Shown: positions 19,106 through 28,856, counted from the first letter of the stretch. The stretch: 64,000 bases of DNA from Microbulbifer sp. THAF38 (GCF_009363535.1 NZ_CP045369.1:3235001-3299000); one strand, 5' to 3'. Numbers and translations: made by a program. Notes: generated by a model not told the origin, from the sequence alone.

Positions 19106-19951
19106 AATTACCACAAACTAAAATACATAACAGTTAATTCAAAAGAAGCATCTCTATATCACCCTTCTATATAATTCTAAAACCTTCAACCAAAATCATC
19201 TTAAATAGCCCATAAAAATCAAAGGGCTACACCAGTCGGCATGAATTCAACAGGTAGATATATAGCAGCTTCTTTAAAATCCCAAGCTTTATATGCTTTA
19301 TATGCTTTATATCATTTTTCGGCCCACTTAAAAATCAACAACTTAGCCAACTTCTCCAAGAAATAGGAGAAGCTTCTCTTTAATTCTGATATACGCAACA
19401 GGACATAGCGTTCAATACTGTTTTTCCATTTGATGATTCATATGTGTCTAAATTGAAAGCGTAAGCAGCCGCTTTGATGAGTTTCTTTACTCACACTTAC
19501 GATGAGAAAATGATAAAAGTTAGCCGGAATTAAATGCTATTACTTTCGTAGGTTACATCCTGCCAATGGAGGATGTATGGCTATAGGAAGCTATCCCATA
19601 AGTTAAAAGCCTTACTCCCCAATGAAAACTCCTCCCCAAAAATTGGGATACTGCAATTCATCCCTCATGGTGGTGATCAGCCATCCGTAGTGGTTTGCCC
19701 CCCACTCTGCTATTCTGCGCCCCCTTAAAGAGGCCCTTCGAACTTTGGGCTGGCCCTCTCGGTTCAGTTCAGCCTCGATTGTGTGCTTCAGGAACATCAG
19801 GCTTGGGCTTACTGTTCGATTTTTGAGCGGACTTTTCCATTAATAAGCCCTAAACATGCCTGCCCTCAACCTCGACCTAAGCTGACCGCACTTCCTGCGG
19901 GGCTTACGAGGTTTGCGAACAATTTTGTAACTTATTGATTTTCTTAGAAAA
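19106..19951. other. Gene-poor stretch between the cassette island and mutS
   Basis: AT-rich DNA of about 850 bases. It holds three tandem copies of a 9-bp unit GCTTTATAT (19286-19312), a 12-bp palindrome GAGAAGCTTCTC near 19368, and a doubtful 61-residue minus-strand ORF (19612-19797, with AELNREGQPKVRRASLRGRR). No integron integrase or attI site is seen here, although this is where one would lie upstream of the array. The mutS promoter must be in the last 100 bases, but no clear boxes stand out. Confidence 0.5.
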
Positions 19952-22606
19952 ATGCCAAAAACCGCAACCAAGGCCGCGAAACCCGAACACACCCCGATGA
20001 TGCAGCAATATTTACGCATCAAAGCCCAGCACCCCCAGGAGCTGGTGTTCTATCGCATGGGGGATTTCTACGAGCTGTTCTATGACGATGCCAAGAAGGC
20101 CGCGGAGCTGTTAGATGTCACCCTGACCGCGCGGGGCAAATCTGGTGGTGAACCAATTCCCATGGCGGGCATTCCCTACCATGCGGCCGAGGGTTATTTG
20201 GCGCGCTTGATCAAGGCCGGAGTGTCTGTTGCCATTTGCGAACAGATTGGCGACCCGGCAACCAGTAAGGGGCCGGTTGAGCGGCAGGTGGTGCGTATCG
20301 TCACCCCCGGTACCGTTACCGATGAGGCGCTGTTGAATGACCGCCGCGATAACCTGCTGGCAGCTATTTCTCACTTAGGAGATGTATTCGGTCTCGCACT
20401 ATTGGACTTGGCGACCGGTCGCTTTGTGGTTCAGGAGACTGATACGCTGGAATCCCTGGCCGAACAGGTTCAGCGTCACAACCCGGCTGAATTACTCGCG
20501 CCAGAAGATCTCACTTTGCCGGTGGAAATTGAACGCCGCGCCGGTGTACGCCGTCGTGCGCCCTGGGAGTTTGAGCTGGAAACTGCCCTGCGCCTGCTCA
20601 ATCAGCAGTTTGGCACTATGAATCTGGAGGCCTTTGGTTGCAGCCATATGCACGGTGCCATAGTGGCCGCTGGCTGCTTACTGCAATATGCACGAGATAC
20701 CCAGCGCACCGAGCTACCCCATATTCGCGGCCTGCATACCGAGAGCGGCGACGAAACCGTCGCCCTCGATGGCGCCAGCCGCCGCAACCTGGAAATCGAC
20801 CTGAATCTGAATGGCGGCGATGACAATACCCTGCTGTCTGTTTTCGACAGCTGCAAAACCGCCATGGGTAGCCGCCTTCTGCGCCGCTGGTTGAACAACC
20901 CGCTGCGCCAGCTCACTACGCTGCGCAACCGCCAGGATGCCATTGCTGCACTGATTGAAGAGTATGGTTTCGAGCCACTGCGTGATGCTCTCAAACCCGT
21001 GGGTGATATGGAGCGCATTCTGGGTCGCTTGGCACTGCGTTCCGCACGCCCCCGTGACTTGGCAAGACTGGGTCAGTCTCTAGCCCAGTTCCCCGAAATC
21101 CAAGAACAGCTAGCGAATTCCAGTGCCGTCCTACTCAAAGAGCTTTGTGGCCAGATCGGTGAATGGCCGGAAACCGTAGAGCTGCTGCAAAAGGCCATTA
21201 TCGAAAACCCGCCTGTCGTAATACGCGATGGTGGTGTCATCGCTACCGGCTACGATGAAGAGCTCGATGAGCTGCGCGCTATCAGCGAGAACGCGGGCGA
21301 TTACTTGGTACAACTGGAGCTTCAGGAAAAGGAGCGCACTGGTATCCCCACATTGAAGGTGGGTTACAACCGAGTGCATGGCTACTTTATTGAAATTAGC
21401 CGCGGCCAGAGCGACAAGGCACCGGCGGAATATATTCGACGCCAAACCCTGAAGAATGCCGAGCGTTTTATTACGCCCGAATTGAAAGAGTTCGAGGACA
21501 AAGCACTCTCCGCCAAGAGTCGTGCCCTGGCGCGGGAGAAGGCCCTCTATGAGGCGCTGATTAATCAGCTGAATGAATCCCTGGCAGAGCTACAAGCCGC
21601 GGCGGCCGGCGTTTCTGAGCTGGATGTTCTGGCTTGTTTGGCCGAACGTGCCGATGACCTGCGCCTCTGCCGCCCCGAGCTGGGTACTGAACCGGGCCTG
21701 CATATCAGTGGCGGGCGCCATCCGGTGGTGGAACAGGTATTGGATGAGCCTTTTGTGGCCAACGATATCGAACTGCGCGACGATCGCCGTATGCTGGTGA
21801 TTACCGGCCCGAACATGGGTGGTAAATCTACCTATATGCGCCAGACTGCGCTGATTGCTTTACTGGCGCATTGCGGCAGTTATGTCCCTGCCGACAGTGC
21901 CCAGATCGGCCTACTCGACCGTATCTTCACCCGCATCGGCAGCGCCGATGATTTGGCCGGGGGTCGTTCCACCTTTATGGTGGAGATGACCGAAACCGCT
22001 AATATCCTGCGCAATGCCAGCGAGCACAGCCTGGTGCTGATGGATGAAATCGGCCGCGGTACCAGCACCTACGATGGTCTTTCCCTGGCCTGGGCCTGCG
22101 CCCACTACCTGGCCGGAGAAGTGCGCGCATTCACCCTGTTCGCCACTCACTACTTCGAACTGACCGATTTGCCTAACCAGTGTGCGGAAGCGGCCAATAT
22201 CCACTTGGATGCCACCGAACACGGCGAGGGTATCGTCTTCCTGCACCGCATCCAGGAAGGACCCGCGTCCAAGAGTTTCGGCTTGCAGGTGGCCAAACTG
22301 GCGGGTATTCCAGCGGATGTACTGACCGAGGCCCGCGCTCGCTTGGCAGCGCTGGAAGCCGGCGCCCAATCGGTAGATGTACCCGCAGCTATTTCTAAAC
22401 CTGATGCAACGCCTAAACAAGAACCTGAAGCGGTTGTGATTCCGTCGGTTTCAGCACCAGTACAGCCCGGCTCTCCCCAACAGGTCGACCTGTTCGGCAG
22501 CCCCAGCCACCCGGCCGTGGATGCCCTGGAAGAGCTGGACCCGGATGATATGACGCCGCGCCAAGCGCTCGAAGCGCTTTATGCGTTACGCAAGTTATTG
22601 AAGTAA
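19952..22606 (+). CDS. mutS: DNA mismatch repair protein MutS
   Basis: The 884-residue protein recognises base mismatches and small loops. The mismatch-reading Phe-x-Glu lies in [11 protein letters not shown] (about 36-46). The connector, lever and clamp regions follow, then the ATPase: Walker [11 protein letters not shown] at about 619-628, Walker [13 protein letters not shown], and the [11 protein letters not shown] signature. A clamp-binding QVDLFGS motif sits near residue 843 in the tail. Length and order are normal. It is followed by fdxA as in Pseudomonas, but the rpoS cluster that usually adjoins them is about 28 kb away. Confidence 0.98.
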   Translation: MPKTATKAAKPEHTPMMQQYLRIKAQHPQELVFYRMGDFYELFYDDAKKAAELLDVTLTARGKSGGEPIPMAGIPYHAAEGYLARLIKAGVSVAICEQIGDPATSKGPVERQVVRIVTPGTVTDEALLNDRRDNLLAAISHLGDVFGLALLDLATGRFVVQETDTLESLAEQVQRHNPAELLAPEDLTLPVEIERRAGVRRRAPWEFELETALRLLNQQFGTMNLEAFGCSHMHGAIVAAGCLLQYARDTQRTELPHIRGLHTESGDETVALDGASRRNLEIDLNLNGGDDNTLLSVFDSCKTAMGSRLLRRWLNNPLRQLTTLRNRQDAIAALIEEYGFEPLRDALKPVGDMERILGRLALRSARPRDLARLGQSLAQFPEIQEQLANSSAVLLKELCGQIGEWPETVELLQKAIIENPPVVIRDGGVIATGYDEELDELRAISENAGDYLVQLELQEKERTGIPTLKVGYNRVHGYFIEISRGQSDKAPAEYIRRQTLKNAERFITPELKEFEDKALSAKSRALAREKALYEALINQLNESLAELQAAAAGVSELDVLACLAERADDLRLCRPELGTEPGLHISGGRHPVVEQVLDEPFVANDIELRDDRRMLVITGPNMGGKSTYMRQTALIALLAHCGSYVPADSAQIGLLDRIFTRIGSADDLAGGRSTFMVEMTETANILRNASEHSLVLMDEIGRGTSTYDGLSLAWACAHYLAGEVRAFTLFATHYFELTDLPNQCAEAANIHLDATEHGEGIVFLHRIQEGPASKSFGLQVAKLAGIPADVLTEARARLAALEAGAQSVDVPAAISKPDATPKQEPEAVVIPSVSAPVQPGSPQQVDLFGSPSHPAVDALEELDPDDMTPRQALEALYALRKLLK

Positions 22607-22610
22607 AAGG

Positions 22611-22632
22611 CTGGGCGACTTATGTCGCCCAG
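22611..22632. terminator. Hairpin after mutS
   Basis: CTGGGCGAC and GTCGCCCAG form a perfect 9-bp stem with a TTAT loop, five bases after the mutS stop. The T-tract after it is weak. Confidence 0.55.
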
Positions 22633-22743
22633 TGCAACTTGTTATAAACAGTGAACTAAATCGACTGAAAAGCCACTACAATTCGCGCCAGTAATTGATA
22701 AAATCCGTGCACGAAAGAATCAGTGCACTATTGAGGGACAATC

Positions 22744-23067
22744 ATGACATTCGTAATTGGGGAAAATTGCATTAAGTGCAAATACACCGACTGTGTAGAA
22801 GTTTGCCCGGTAGACTGTTTTTACGAAGGCCCCAACTTCCTGGTGATCCATCCTGACGAGTGTATCGACTGCGCCCTGTGCGAGCCGGAGTGCCCCGCCA
22901 ATGCGATTTTCTCCGAGGACGAAGTGCCCGACGATCAACAGGAGTATATCGAGCTAAACGCTGAGCTCGCTGAGGTTTGGCCCAATATCACCGAGAAAAA
23001 AGACCCGCTGCCGGACGCCGAGGAATGGGATGGCAAGAAGGGCAAGCTCGAACTTCTCGAGCGATAA
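22744..23067 (+). CDS. fdxA: Ferredoxin FdxA (7Fe type)
   Basis: A 107-residue bacterial ferredoxin with two cluster-binding cysteine sets: [19 protein letters not shown] (about 9-27) and [16 protein letters not shown] (about 40-55). The spacing of the first set fits a [3Fe-4S] and the second a [4Fe-4S] cluster, as in the Azotobacter/Pseudomonas 7Fe ferredoxin. The acidic C-terminal tail is usual. The redox partner is not known. A strong terminator follows. Confidence 0.95.
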   Translation: MTFVIGENCIKCKYTDCVEVCPVDCFYEGPNFLVIHPDECIDCALCEPECPANAIFSEDEVPDDQQEYIELNAELAEVWPNITEKKDPLPDAEEWDGKKGKLELLER

Positions 23068-23075
23068 CAAAACAC

Positions 23076-23102
23076 AAAAAAGCCGTCTCAGACGGCTTTT
23101 TT
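23076..23102. terminator. Terminator after fdxA
   Basis: AAAAAAGCCGTC and GACGGCTTTTTT form a 12-bp stem with a three-base loop and a T-tract, a classical rho-independent terminator. Confidence 0.9.
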
Positions 23103-23134
23103 CTTTTCTGGGTCAGAAAAATCTGGAGCAGTAA

Positions 23135-23803
23135 ATGAGAATAATAATAACTGCGATTTCGAGTATTATCTTATGTCTATCCCTGACAGTATCTGCAAAA
23201 TCCAGCGAGGAGAAACGCATCGCCCTCGCTTTTAGCGGGGGGCCAGTACCAGGTGCAACTGAGTCTCTTCTCAAGCAACTAGAAACCTTGCAAATACCTG
23301 CGACATTCTTTCTGGTGGGCAAAGAAATGGAGCGCTTCCCCAAACAGACTCGCTCCATTATCAATGCCGGCCATCAGCTGGGAAATCACGGTTATTCCTA
23401 TATCGACCTGGCAAGCTTGCCACTAAGCAGCGCCAAAGCCGAAATAAAAAAAACCTGTAAGTTATTGCAGCACCACGGATATCAGGAAAGGCCAACGATC
23501 CTGCCCCCTTTTGGAAGCCTCTCGGAAGAGCTGGGTAGTCTATTGGCCACGCAGAACTTTCAGGTGGCCCAGTGGGACTTGGAGCCGCATCTGCATGTCG
23601 ATATGAATAACCCCGACGCCATCGCCGACTATATCGTCCAGAATGCCAAAGATGGCAGTGTGGTTATGCTGCACCCAATGTATGAACACGGCAAAGAAGT
23701 GGCGGAGGCGCTGCCGCTGATCTATACACAGGTCACAGAACAGGGGTTTTACTTTGTCAGCTTGGCGCAGATCACTGATACTGGCAGTGTCGGAAATTTG
23801 TAA
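23135..23803 (+). CDS. Polysaccharide-deacetylase-fold protein with degenerate active site
   Basis: A 222-residue exported protein: signal peptide 1-21 ([20 protein letters not shown]), then the NodB fold. The first motif reads LAFSGGP (31-37) where active enzymes have TFDDGP, so both aspartates are gone. The second motif reads NHGYSY (84-89) where NHTxSH is expected, so only one of the two metal histidines remains. The third motif reads LPPFG, lacking the arginine. The final LHP of [11 protein letters not shown] is kept. It is probably not a normal metal-dependent deacetylase; it may bind glycans or have another activity. It starts 33 bases after the fdxA terminator. Confidence 0.85.
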   Translation: MRIIITAISSIILCLSLTVSAKSSEEKRIALAFSGGPVPGATESLLKQLETLQIPATFFLVGKEMERFPKQTRSIINAGHQLGNHGYSYIDLASLPLSSAKAEIKKTCKLLQHHGYQERPTILPPFGSLSEELGSLLATQNFQVAQWDLEPHLHVDMNNPDAIADYIVQNAKDGSVVMLHPMYEHGKEVAEALPLIYTQVTEQGFYFVSLAQITDTGSVGNL

Positions 23804-23892
23804 TTACCGTCTCAATACACTACCAATTAAGTCGTTGGGAGTCGGCCCCCAAAGTACTACCTCCGGTTCCCTTATCTTATATGGAGACCACC

Positions 23893-24060
23893 ATGATACG
23901 TTGGGCCATTATCTTCCTGGTGATTGCGCTGATTGCCGCCTTTTTTGGCTTTAGCGGTGTTGCATCCACGGCAACAGAGATCGCCAAAATCCTGTTCTTT
24001 ATCTTTATTGTACTTTTTGTCCTGGCATTGATCTTCGGCAGGGGTCGACCACCTAAGTAG
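23893..24060 (+). CDS. DUF1328 small membrane protein
   Basis: A 55-residue peptide with two membrane helices ([20 protein letters not shown] and [17 protein letters not shown]) joined by the short [10 protein letters not shown] segment, ending GRGRPPK. This is the DUF1328/YtjA type. GGAG precedes the ATG. The role is unknown; such peptides are often stress-linked. Confidence 0.88.
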   Translation: MIRWAIIFLVIALIAAFFGFSGVASTATEIAKILFFIFIVLFVLALIFGRGRPPK

Positions 24061-24085
24061 AGCTTCTGAAGTATTCTACTGGCCA

Positions 24086-24108
24086 AACCCCGGCATCTTG
24101 CCGGGGTT
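24086..24108. terminator. Hairpin between the DUF1328 gene and the AhpD-like gene
   Basis: AACCCCGGCA and TGCCGGGGTT pair over 10 bp around TCT. It lies between two converging genes and overlaps the end of the minus-strand one. Confidence 0.7.
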
Positions 24109-24649
24109 ATTTCTGGTGCGGAGTCCTGGTAGGCACAAGACTCAACGCTTCTGCCAAATGGTTAAAACCCAACACCAACTCCATCACCCCCAAAGCCTCC
24201 AGTAGCTCATCATCTCCCGCCCCCAGCTTCCGTGCCTCTGCAATAAGGTGTTGCCGGTGATCATCAGGTGACTTATTGGCGTTGCGGGCCAGATCAAACA
24301 ACGCGTGCTCCTTCTCGGAAAAGTGCACATGCTTTGGATCGGTCCGAATACGCATCACCTCATCGGGGGTAACCCCTAGCATTTGCAGGGAGGTGCTGTG
24401 GTGATAAATGCCATAGTCACAATGGTTATCCGCAGAAACCGCCAAGCCAATAGCTTCTTTCAACTGAGCCGACAGGCAGCCGTGCAGCATCACCGCCTTG
24501 AATTTCTGCCAATTGGCCAATAACAGCCCCTCATGGTGGGCATAAATCCTAAACAGACTGGGAATCCCACCCAGTTCATCCTGTATTTCCGCAAATACCC
24601 TGGAAGCCTCTTCCGAATCAGGGGTCTCCACTAAAGGGATACTGCTCAT
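24107..24649 (-). CDS. AhpD-like / carboxymuconolactone-decarboxylase-family protein
   Basis: A 180-residue all-helical protein of the peroxidase-related AhpD-like family. Active members carry CxxC and a nearby histidine; here the segment reads SADNHCDYGIYHHS (about 72-85), so the second cysteine is a glycine (G80) while C77, H83 and H84 remain. It therefore may not cycle a disulphide in the normal way. The ATG at 24649 has AGGAAGG upstream and is preferred to the GTG three bases before. It faces dinB across a short gap of under 90 bases. Confidence 0.8.
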   Translation of the reverse strand: MSSIPLVETPDSEEASRVFAEIQDELGGIPSLFRIYAHHEGLLLANWQKFKAVMLHGCLSAQLKEAIGLAVSADNHCDYGIYHHSTSLQMLGVTPDEVMRIRTDPKHVHFSEKEHALFDLARNANKSPDDHRQHLIAEARKLGAGDDELLEALGVMELVLGFNHLAEALSLVPTRTPHQK

Positions 24650-24718
24650 CACTCACCTTCCTGCTATCCAGCTGTCTATTGCCTACTGGCAGAAATAACT
24701 TCCTGGCGCCACAAAACA

Positions 24719-24734
24719 CTGTATATAATCACAG
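24719..24734 (+). promoter_or_regulatory. LexA (SOS) box overlapping the dinB promoter
   Basis: CTGTATATAATCACAG fits the consensus CTGT-N8-ACAG exactly. A TATAAT -10 box (24724-24729) lies inside it. The box ends one base before the dinB ATG, so LexA would block the polymerase directly. Confidence 0.9.
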
Positions 24735-24735
24735 C

Positions 24736-25815
24736 ATGAGAAAGATCATCCACTGCGACTGCGATTGTTTTTACGCTTCGGTCGAAATGCGAGACGATCC
24801 CAATCTCCGTGGGCGCCCGCTCGCTGTTGGCGGTAGCAGTGATCGCCGCGGAGTCATCTCCACCTGCAACTATGAGGCCCGCAGCTACGGTGTCCGCTCC
24901 GCCATGCCCACCGCCCAGGCCAAGAAACTCTGTCCTGATTTGATTGTAGTACCCGGTAACATGGCCAAATACCGGGAAGTCAGCCACCAGATTCGTGAGA
25001 TTTTCCTCGATTACTGTGACGATATTGAGCCACTTTCCTTGGATGAAGCATTTCTCGATGTCAGTAATAGTGGTCACTGCCACGGTAGCGCTACTTTGAT
25101 GGCCGAGGAGATCCGCCAGAGGGTTAGAGAGACCCTTGGTATTACTATCTCCGCCGGCGTTGCCCCCAATAAATTCCTGGCCAAGATCGCCAGTGACTGG
25201 CGTAAACCCGACGGACTTACGGTGATCACCCCTGACGAGGTTGATCAATTCGTATTGCGTTTGCCGGTAACCAAGATTCATGGCGTAGGCCGTGTCACGG
25301 CAGAGAAAATGCATCGCCAGGGTATCCATACCTGCGCCGACCTGCGGCGTTATTCCCAGGTAGAGTTAAGTAAAACCTTTGGCAAGTTTGGGCGCCGCCT
25401 CTACGAGCTGAGCCGCGGTATCGACGATCGCCCGGTGAGCGGGGATGGCTCCCGCAAGAGTGTCAGTGTGGAGCGCACCTTTAACAAGGATCTCTGTGAA
25501 TATGATGACTGGCTGGAAGAAATGACCAGCTTATATATGCGCCTACTGGAACGGCTGGAAAAACTCGGCGATCGTTATGAAGTAAATGGCGCCACCGTAA
25601 AGGTAAAATATACCGATTTTTCCCAGAGTACCCATGAGCGCAACAGTCGTGCAGGGCGTATTTCTGAGTTTCGCCAATTGCTGCAGGAGTGCTGGGATAA
25701 ACGCTCCACTCCTATTCGCCTTCTAGGCGTGGGGCTAAGACTCACGGACTTACGCGCCGAACGCGGCCCTTTACAACTTCCTCTCCCCCTACCAGATTTG
25801 CCAATACATCACTAA
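24736..25815 (+). CDS. dinB: DNA polymerase IV (Y family, translesion)
   Basis: The 359-residue polymerase copies damaged DNA with low fidelity. Catalytic residues sit where they do in E. coli: D8 in HCDCDCFYASVE, and D103/E104 in PLSLDEAFLDVS. Residue 13, the steric gate, is Tyr rather than Phe. The helix-hairpin-helix VTKIHGVGRVTAEKMHRQG and the little-finger domain follow. The tail carries QLPLPL, a clamp-binding motif. The frame opens at 24679, but the ATG at 24736 gives the family N-terminus. The predicted transcription start falls on that ATG, so the mRNA may be leaderless. Confidence 0.96.
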   Translation: MRKIIHCDCDCFYASVEMRDDPNLRGRPLAVGGSSDRRGVISTCNYEARSYGVRSAMPTAQAKKLCPDLIVVPGNMAKYREVSHQIREIFLDYCDDIEPLSLDEAFLDVSNSGHCHGSATLMAEEIRQRVRETLGITISAGVAPNKFLAKIASDWRKPDGLTVITPDEVDQFVLRLPVTKIHGVGRVTAEKMHRQGIHTCADLRRYSQVELSKTFGKFGRRLYELSRGIDDRPVSGDGSRKSVSVERTFNKDLCEYDDWLEEMTSLYMRLLERLEKLGDRYEVNGATVKVKYTDFSQSTHERNSRAGRISEFRQLLQECWDKRSTPIRLLGVGLRLTDLRAERGPLQLPLPLPDLPIHH

Positions 25816-26244
25816 CTTGGCCTTTCCTTAGCCAGGATACTTTTCACAAAGTATTCATCCTGAACTGTCCAGATCAGTCGCGCTTTCCAACAAACCACAC
25901 ACCTACCGTTGTTCAAAAAAGTCCTTATTAATAAAGAATAAATTGCCATAATAAAAAATCATCCGCCATTTTAATAAATATGAAAGGCTTAACGCGCCAA
26001 GCGACCGTTTATCAAGATATGGCGTTACCCGTTACCCTCTGTAAGCCCCTGAAGAGCTGGGCCATCTATACTTCGCAGGCCAAGAGAACTCGGCTTACTC
26101 AAAAACCAATAGAAATCCCGCTCGTTCTCAAAGGTGCCAAGTTTAACGTTTATACCGACTACAATTTTTATGATCAATGACGCATAAACCCAGGCCTAAG
26201 CCATCTCTGGCTTGCGGGTTACCTGCGTACGGAGGCACGACATT
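25816..26244. other. Intergenic stretch before the sigma-like gene
   Basis: About 430 bases, AT-rich around 25915-25980. A 66-residue plus-strand ORF (25980-26180) has no family features and no ribosome site, so it was not called. A promoter for the sigma-like gene is expected here, but no clear boxes were found. Confidence 0.4.
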
Positions 26245-26766
26245 TTGTCTCGCAAAGTGTTCCAACATTATTCCGATGAGAAGCTGCTCGATCACTACCG
26301 GGAGACTCGTCGGCTTGCTGCTTTTGAGCCACTGTATAACCGACACAAGGATGCCCTCTACCGTTACTGCATCCAGATGGCACCAAACTCCACCACACAA
26401 TTATTGCAGGCTCTGTGGCAAAGCACTCTGGAGAATCCTCCGCAACTCCACGGTCGGCTATTTAAAAACTGGCTGTTTATTCAAATCAATAAGTCCCTGC
26501 AGAAGCAAACAGTCAGCAGTCCCCAACCTCAGATATTAGAGGGGGAAAATAAGGTTATCGCAGCCATTCAGAAACTCCCCAAACTTCAACGCAACGTGCT
26601 GTTGCTACACATGGAGTGCAAGCTCTCCCTGGCTGCAGTAGCAGATATAGAGCGTATATCACTGAAAAAATGTAGAGAATATTACCAATTAGCTCGGCAG
26701 CAAATTGAAACCCTGATTTACGGATCTCAAGCACAACCCTGGCAAGTGGAGGCCATTAAAGAGTGA
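26245..26766 (+). CDS. Sigma-70-like (ECF type) RNA polymerase sigma factor
   Basis: A 173-residue protein with a weak region 2 (FEPLYNRHKDALYRYCIQMA, about 27-46) and a clearer region 4 (IAAIQKLPKLQRNVLLLHME, then LSLAAVADIERISLKKCREY as the DNA-binding helix pair). The link between them is short, as in ECF sigma factors. The start is set to a TTG at 26245 because GGAGG lies nine bases before it; an earlier TTG at 26212 has no such site. The next gene starts 13 bases after the stop and codes for a single-pass membrane protein, which may be its regulator. Region 2 is divergent, so activity is unproven. Confidence 0.7.
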   Translation: MSRKVFQHYSDEKLLDHYRETRRLAAFEPLYNRHKDALYRYCIQMAPNSTTQLLQALWQSTLENPPQLHGRLFKNWLFIQINKSLQKQTVSSPQPQILEGENKVIAAIQKLPKLQRNVLLLHMECKLSLAAVADIERISLKKCREYYQLARQQIETLIYGSQAQPWQVEAIKE

Positions 26767-26779
26767 TAGAGGTAGAAGC

Positions 26780-27229
26780 ATGAGTAACTGGGAGCACCAA
26801 TACCGCGAAGAGGCGTCAGCTTTTACCTCACCGCAACAGTTAGATTCTGAAGTCTTACTACAGGCAAAGGGCTACCAGCCGAAAAAGGATATAGGCCGGA
26901 TGCTATCCGGTACCTCGCTGAGTTGCGCTCTAGTGACCGCTTTATTGATGTTGGCACACCCGGCACAGCACCTCGGTGCCAGGACTCCCGCAATGACTCA
27001 AAATAGTGAGTTTCAACTTGCCACCCAGGAAATAGCCCAGTGGCAACCCCCTCCCCCAGAACCCGAAATACAAGACGATCCCTGGCAAACACTGCGCAGC
27101 CAGGTCAATGCCGAAAACTATGTTGCTCTCTGTCAGGAATGGCGACAACAACAAAATAATATTGCGGAGCAAGACTTACCCCGCGAACTGCGAAAAGCTG
27201 CCCAGAAGCGCTGCCGTATTCTGCCCTAG
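26780..27229 (+). CDS. Hypothetical single-pass membrane protein, possible anti-sigma partner
   Basis: A 149-residue protein: cytosolic N-terminus (about 1-42), one membrane helix (LSCALVTALLMLAHPA, about 47-62), a proline-rich periplasmic linker (WQPPPPEPEIQDDP) and a helical end with two cysteines (CQEW and KRCRI). GAGG precedes the ATG, 13 bases after the sigma-like gene, so they form an operon. Topology and place suit an anti-sigma factor, but the usual zinc-binding anti-sigma motif HxxxCxxC is absent. Confidence 0.55.
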   Translation: MSNWEHQYREEASAFTSPQQLDSEVLLQAKGYQPKKDIGRMLSGTSLSCALVTALLMLAHPAQHLGARTPAMTQNSEFQLATQEIAQWQPPPPEPEIQDDPWQTLRSQVNAENYVALCQEWRQQQNNIAEQDLPRELRKAAQKRCRILP

Positions 27230-27367
27230 CGAGAGGAGTTGAAACGTTTGTTGTGCCCAGTTTCAGTTGCAGCAGTACTCGGAAAGTGCGCAAGCAACAC
27301 TGGACGGCTAAGTAAACTGTATGTCCCAGAGAGTTACGCCTCTTCTGAGTAGTGCAGTTGTACAGCA

Positions 27368-27982
27368 ATGCCCCTGACTATAAACAGAGCCCCCAGCGCA
27401 CAAAACTTGGTATCAAAAAATACACTGGCGGTGGCCGGCTTTTACGGTGCCGGTGGTCCAAACGCCGGGGACAACCAATCGCTCAACGCCTGGGTCTCGC
27501 ACATGGGGGGGGCCATGTTCAGCCCTTTAGCTAAAAGACAGGCAAGACAATATCTTATTCAGGGGGCTTCACAGGGAAAGTTTCTGGTATTAGTAGGTTA
27601 CAGCCGGGGGGGAACCTCTGCTATTAAATTAGCAAATGTTCTCGGACGCCTTGGAATTAGCCTGAGTCACCTGGTCATTTTCGATGCACACAGTGTCTTC
27701 GATAACAAAACCTTTAAGCTGAGATACAACAATATCGGCCAGGCACATAACTTCTTCCAGAGAAACCCAAGAAGTGCTGGCCAATACGGCTGGTGGGGAA
27801 TAAACCCTTACTGGGGATGTCCCTTACAATCGAATTACATAGAGGTACAGCAAATAGATTTTACCGGGGATTATTTCAAAACCGGTATTTTGGTTTCCCA
27901 CCTCAACATTGTCCGTCAGTCACTAGCTGCTTTACCTTCGGCATCGGTCCAAGAACACCTAGCGCAACCTATAACGACTTAA
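27368..27982 (+). CDS. Alpha/beta-hydrolase-fold protein
   Basis: A 204-residue protein with a nucleophile elbow VGYSRGG (S79), a likely acid D106 in LVIFDAHSV and a late histidine H178 in LVSHLNIV, together a plausible Ser-Asp-His triad. The N-terminus NTLAVAGFYGAGGPNAGD has the oxyanion-type glycine turn. No signal peptide is seen. The substrate is unknown; the short lid suggests an esterase or lipase-like role. No convincing ribosome site precedes the ATG, so the start is uncertain. It follows the sigma-like operon by 140 bases. Confidence 0.7.
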   Translation: MPLTINRAPSAQNLVSKNTLAVAGFYGAGGPNAGDNQSLNAWVSHMGGAMFSPLAKRQARQYLIQGASQGKFLVLVGYSRGGTSAIKLANVLGRLGISLSHLVIFDAHSVFDNKTFKLRYNNIGQAHNFFQRNPRSAGQYGWWGINPYWGCPLQSNYIEVQQIDFTGDYFKTGILVSHLNIVRQSLAALPSASVQEHLAQPITT

Positions 27983-28052
27983 TGACCGATGAGTACTCAA
28001 TGATTCAACATCAACACCCCCTGGAAACCAGCGTTCGCTCAAGGAGCCAAAT

Positions 28053-28820
28053 ATGGGAAACTGGCATTTAAACACCTTGATTCCATGGGTTATTGTATTT
28101 TTTTCAGCACCCTGCACTATCGCTAAAGAGTTGAAAGTTGCCATATCTGAGGATGCTCCCCCCTATGTTATGGATCACGCAAAAAGCGGCTTGGAAATTG
28201 AGATCATCTCACAATCACTCTCAGGGTATTCTATAGCGTTTGCTCAAATGGGTTGGGGAGAAATACAAGGTGCAATTGATCGTGGTGTCGCAGATGCTGA
28301 AGCCAATGTTCATGAAGCCAGCAAAAATTTATTCTACTCAAAAGACTATATTGCCTTTATAAACTACGCCATTAGCAAGAAAAAAGACAATATCACCATA
28401 AACAATGTCAGTGATTTAGCCGAACATCCAATCATTACCTGGCAGGGTGCCCACCGGGATCTCGGCCCCGAGTTCCAGGCGCTGTTCTCACCTGGTTCAT
28501 CAAATAGTCATAACTATATTGAGCTACAAAGCTCACAGGAGCAGGTGGAAAAGTTCTGGCAGGAAGAAGGTGCAATCATTGTCATAGATATCAGCATATT
28601 TTCCTACCTCTCAAAACAAAGTGGACATTCACTGGAAGCGGTATCCCTACACAACTTCAAAATGCCTACCACAAAATTCAAAATGGCATTCAAAAAGGAA
28701 GAGGACAGGAACACCTTCGATCTTGGCCTCAGTAAACTCTGTAGCAGTGGCGCTTATAGAGAACTCTTGAGAAAGTACGGGGTGACACCAGCGGCCGATG
28801 TCTGCCCTCCAAAAAAATAG
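28053..28820 (+). CDS. Periplasmic solute-binding protein (PBPb/family 3 type)
   Basis: A 255-residue exported protein. The signal peptide (about 1-24, WVIVFFSAPCTIAKE) precedes KELKVAISEDAPPYVMDHAK, the usual first strand of family-3 binding proteins. GLEIEIISQSLSG and the later FKMPTTKFKMAFKKEEDR fit the hinge and second lobe. AAGGAG lies six bases before the ATG. No permease or ATPase is nearby, so it may be an orphan sensor-type binding protein. Confidence 0.8.
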   Translation: MGNWHLNTLIPWVIVFFSAPCTIAKELKVAISEDAPPYVMDHAKSGLEIEIISQSLSGYSIAFAQMGWGEIQGAIDRGVADAEANVHEASKNLFYSKDYIAFINYAISKKKDNITINNVSDLAEHPIITWQGAHRDLGPEFQALFSPGSSNSHNYIELQSSQEQVEKFWQEEGAIIVIDISIFSYLSKQSGHSLEAVSLHNFKMPTTKFKMAFKKEEDRNTFDLGLSKLCSSGAYRELLRKYGVTPAADVCPPKK

Positions 28821-28856
28821 AAGTAAAGATTATAAGCTAACTTTCAAAAGCGAACT

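Noticed and set aside
19612..19797. 61-residue minus-strand ORF before mutS
   Set aside because: Possible remnant, but no start signal and no recognised family; not strong enough to call a gene.
19106..19951. Search for an integron integrase or attI next to the array
   Set aside because: No tyrosine recombinase frame exists here; the island is therefore called integrase-less.
25980..26180. 66-residue plus-strand ORF before the sigma-like gene
   Set aside because: No ribosome site, no hydrophobic or conserved segment; likely chance.
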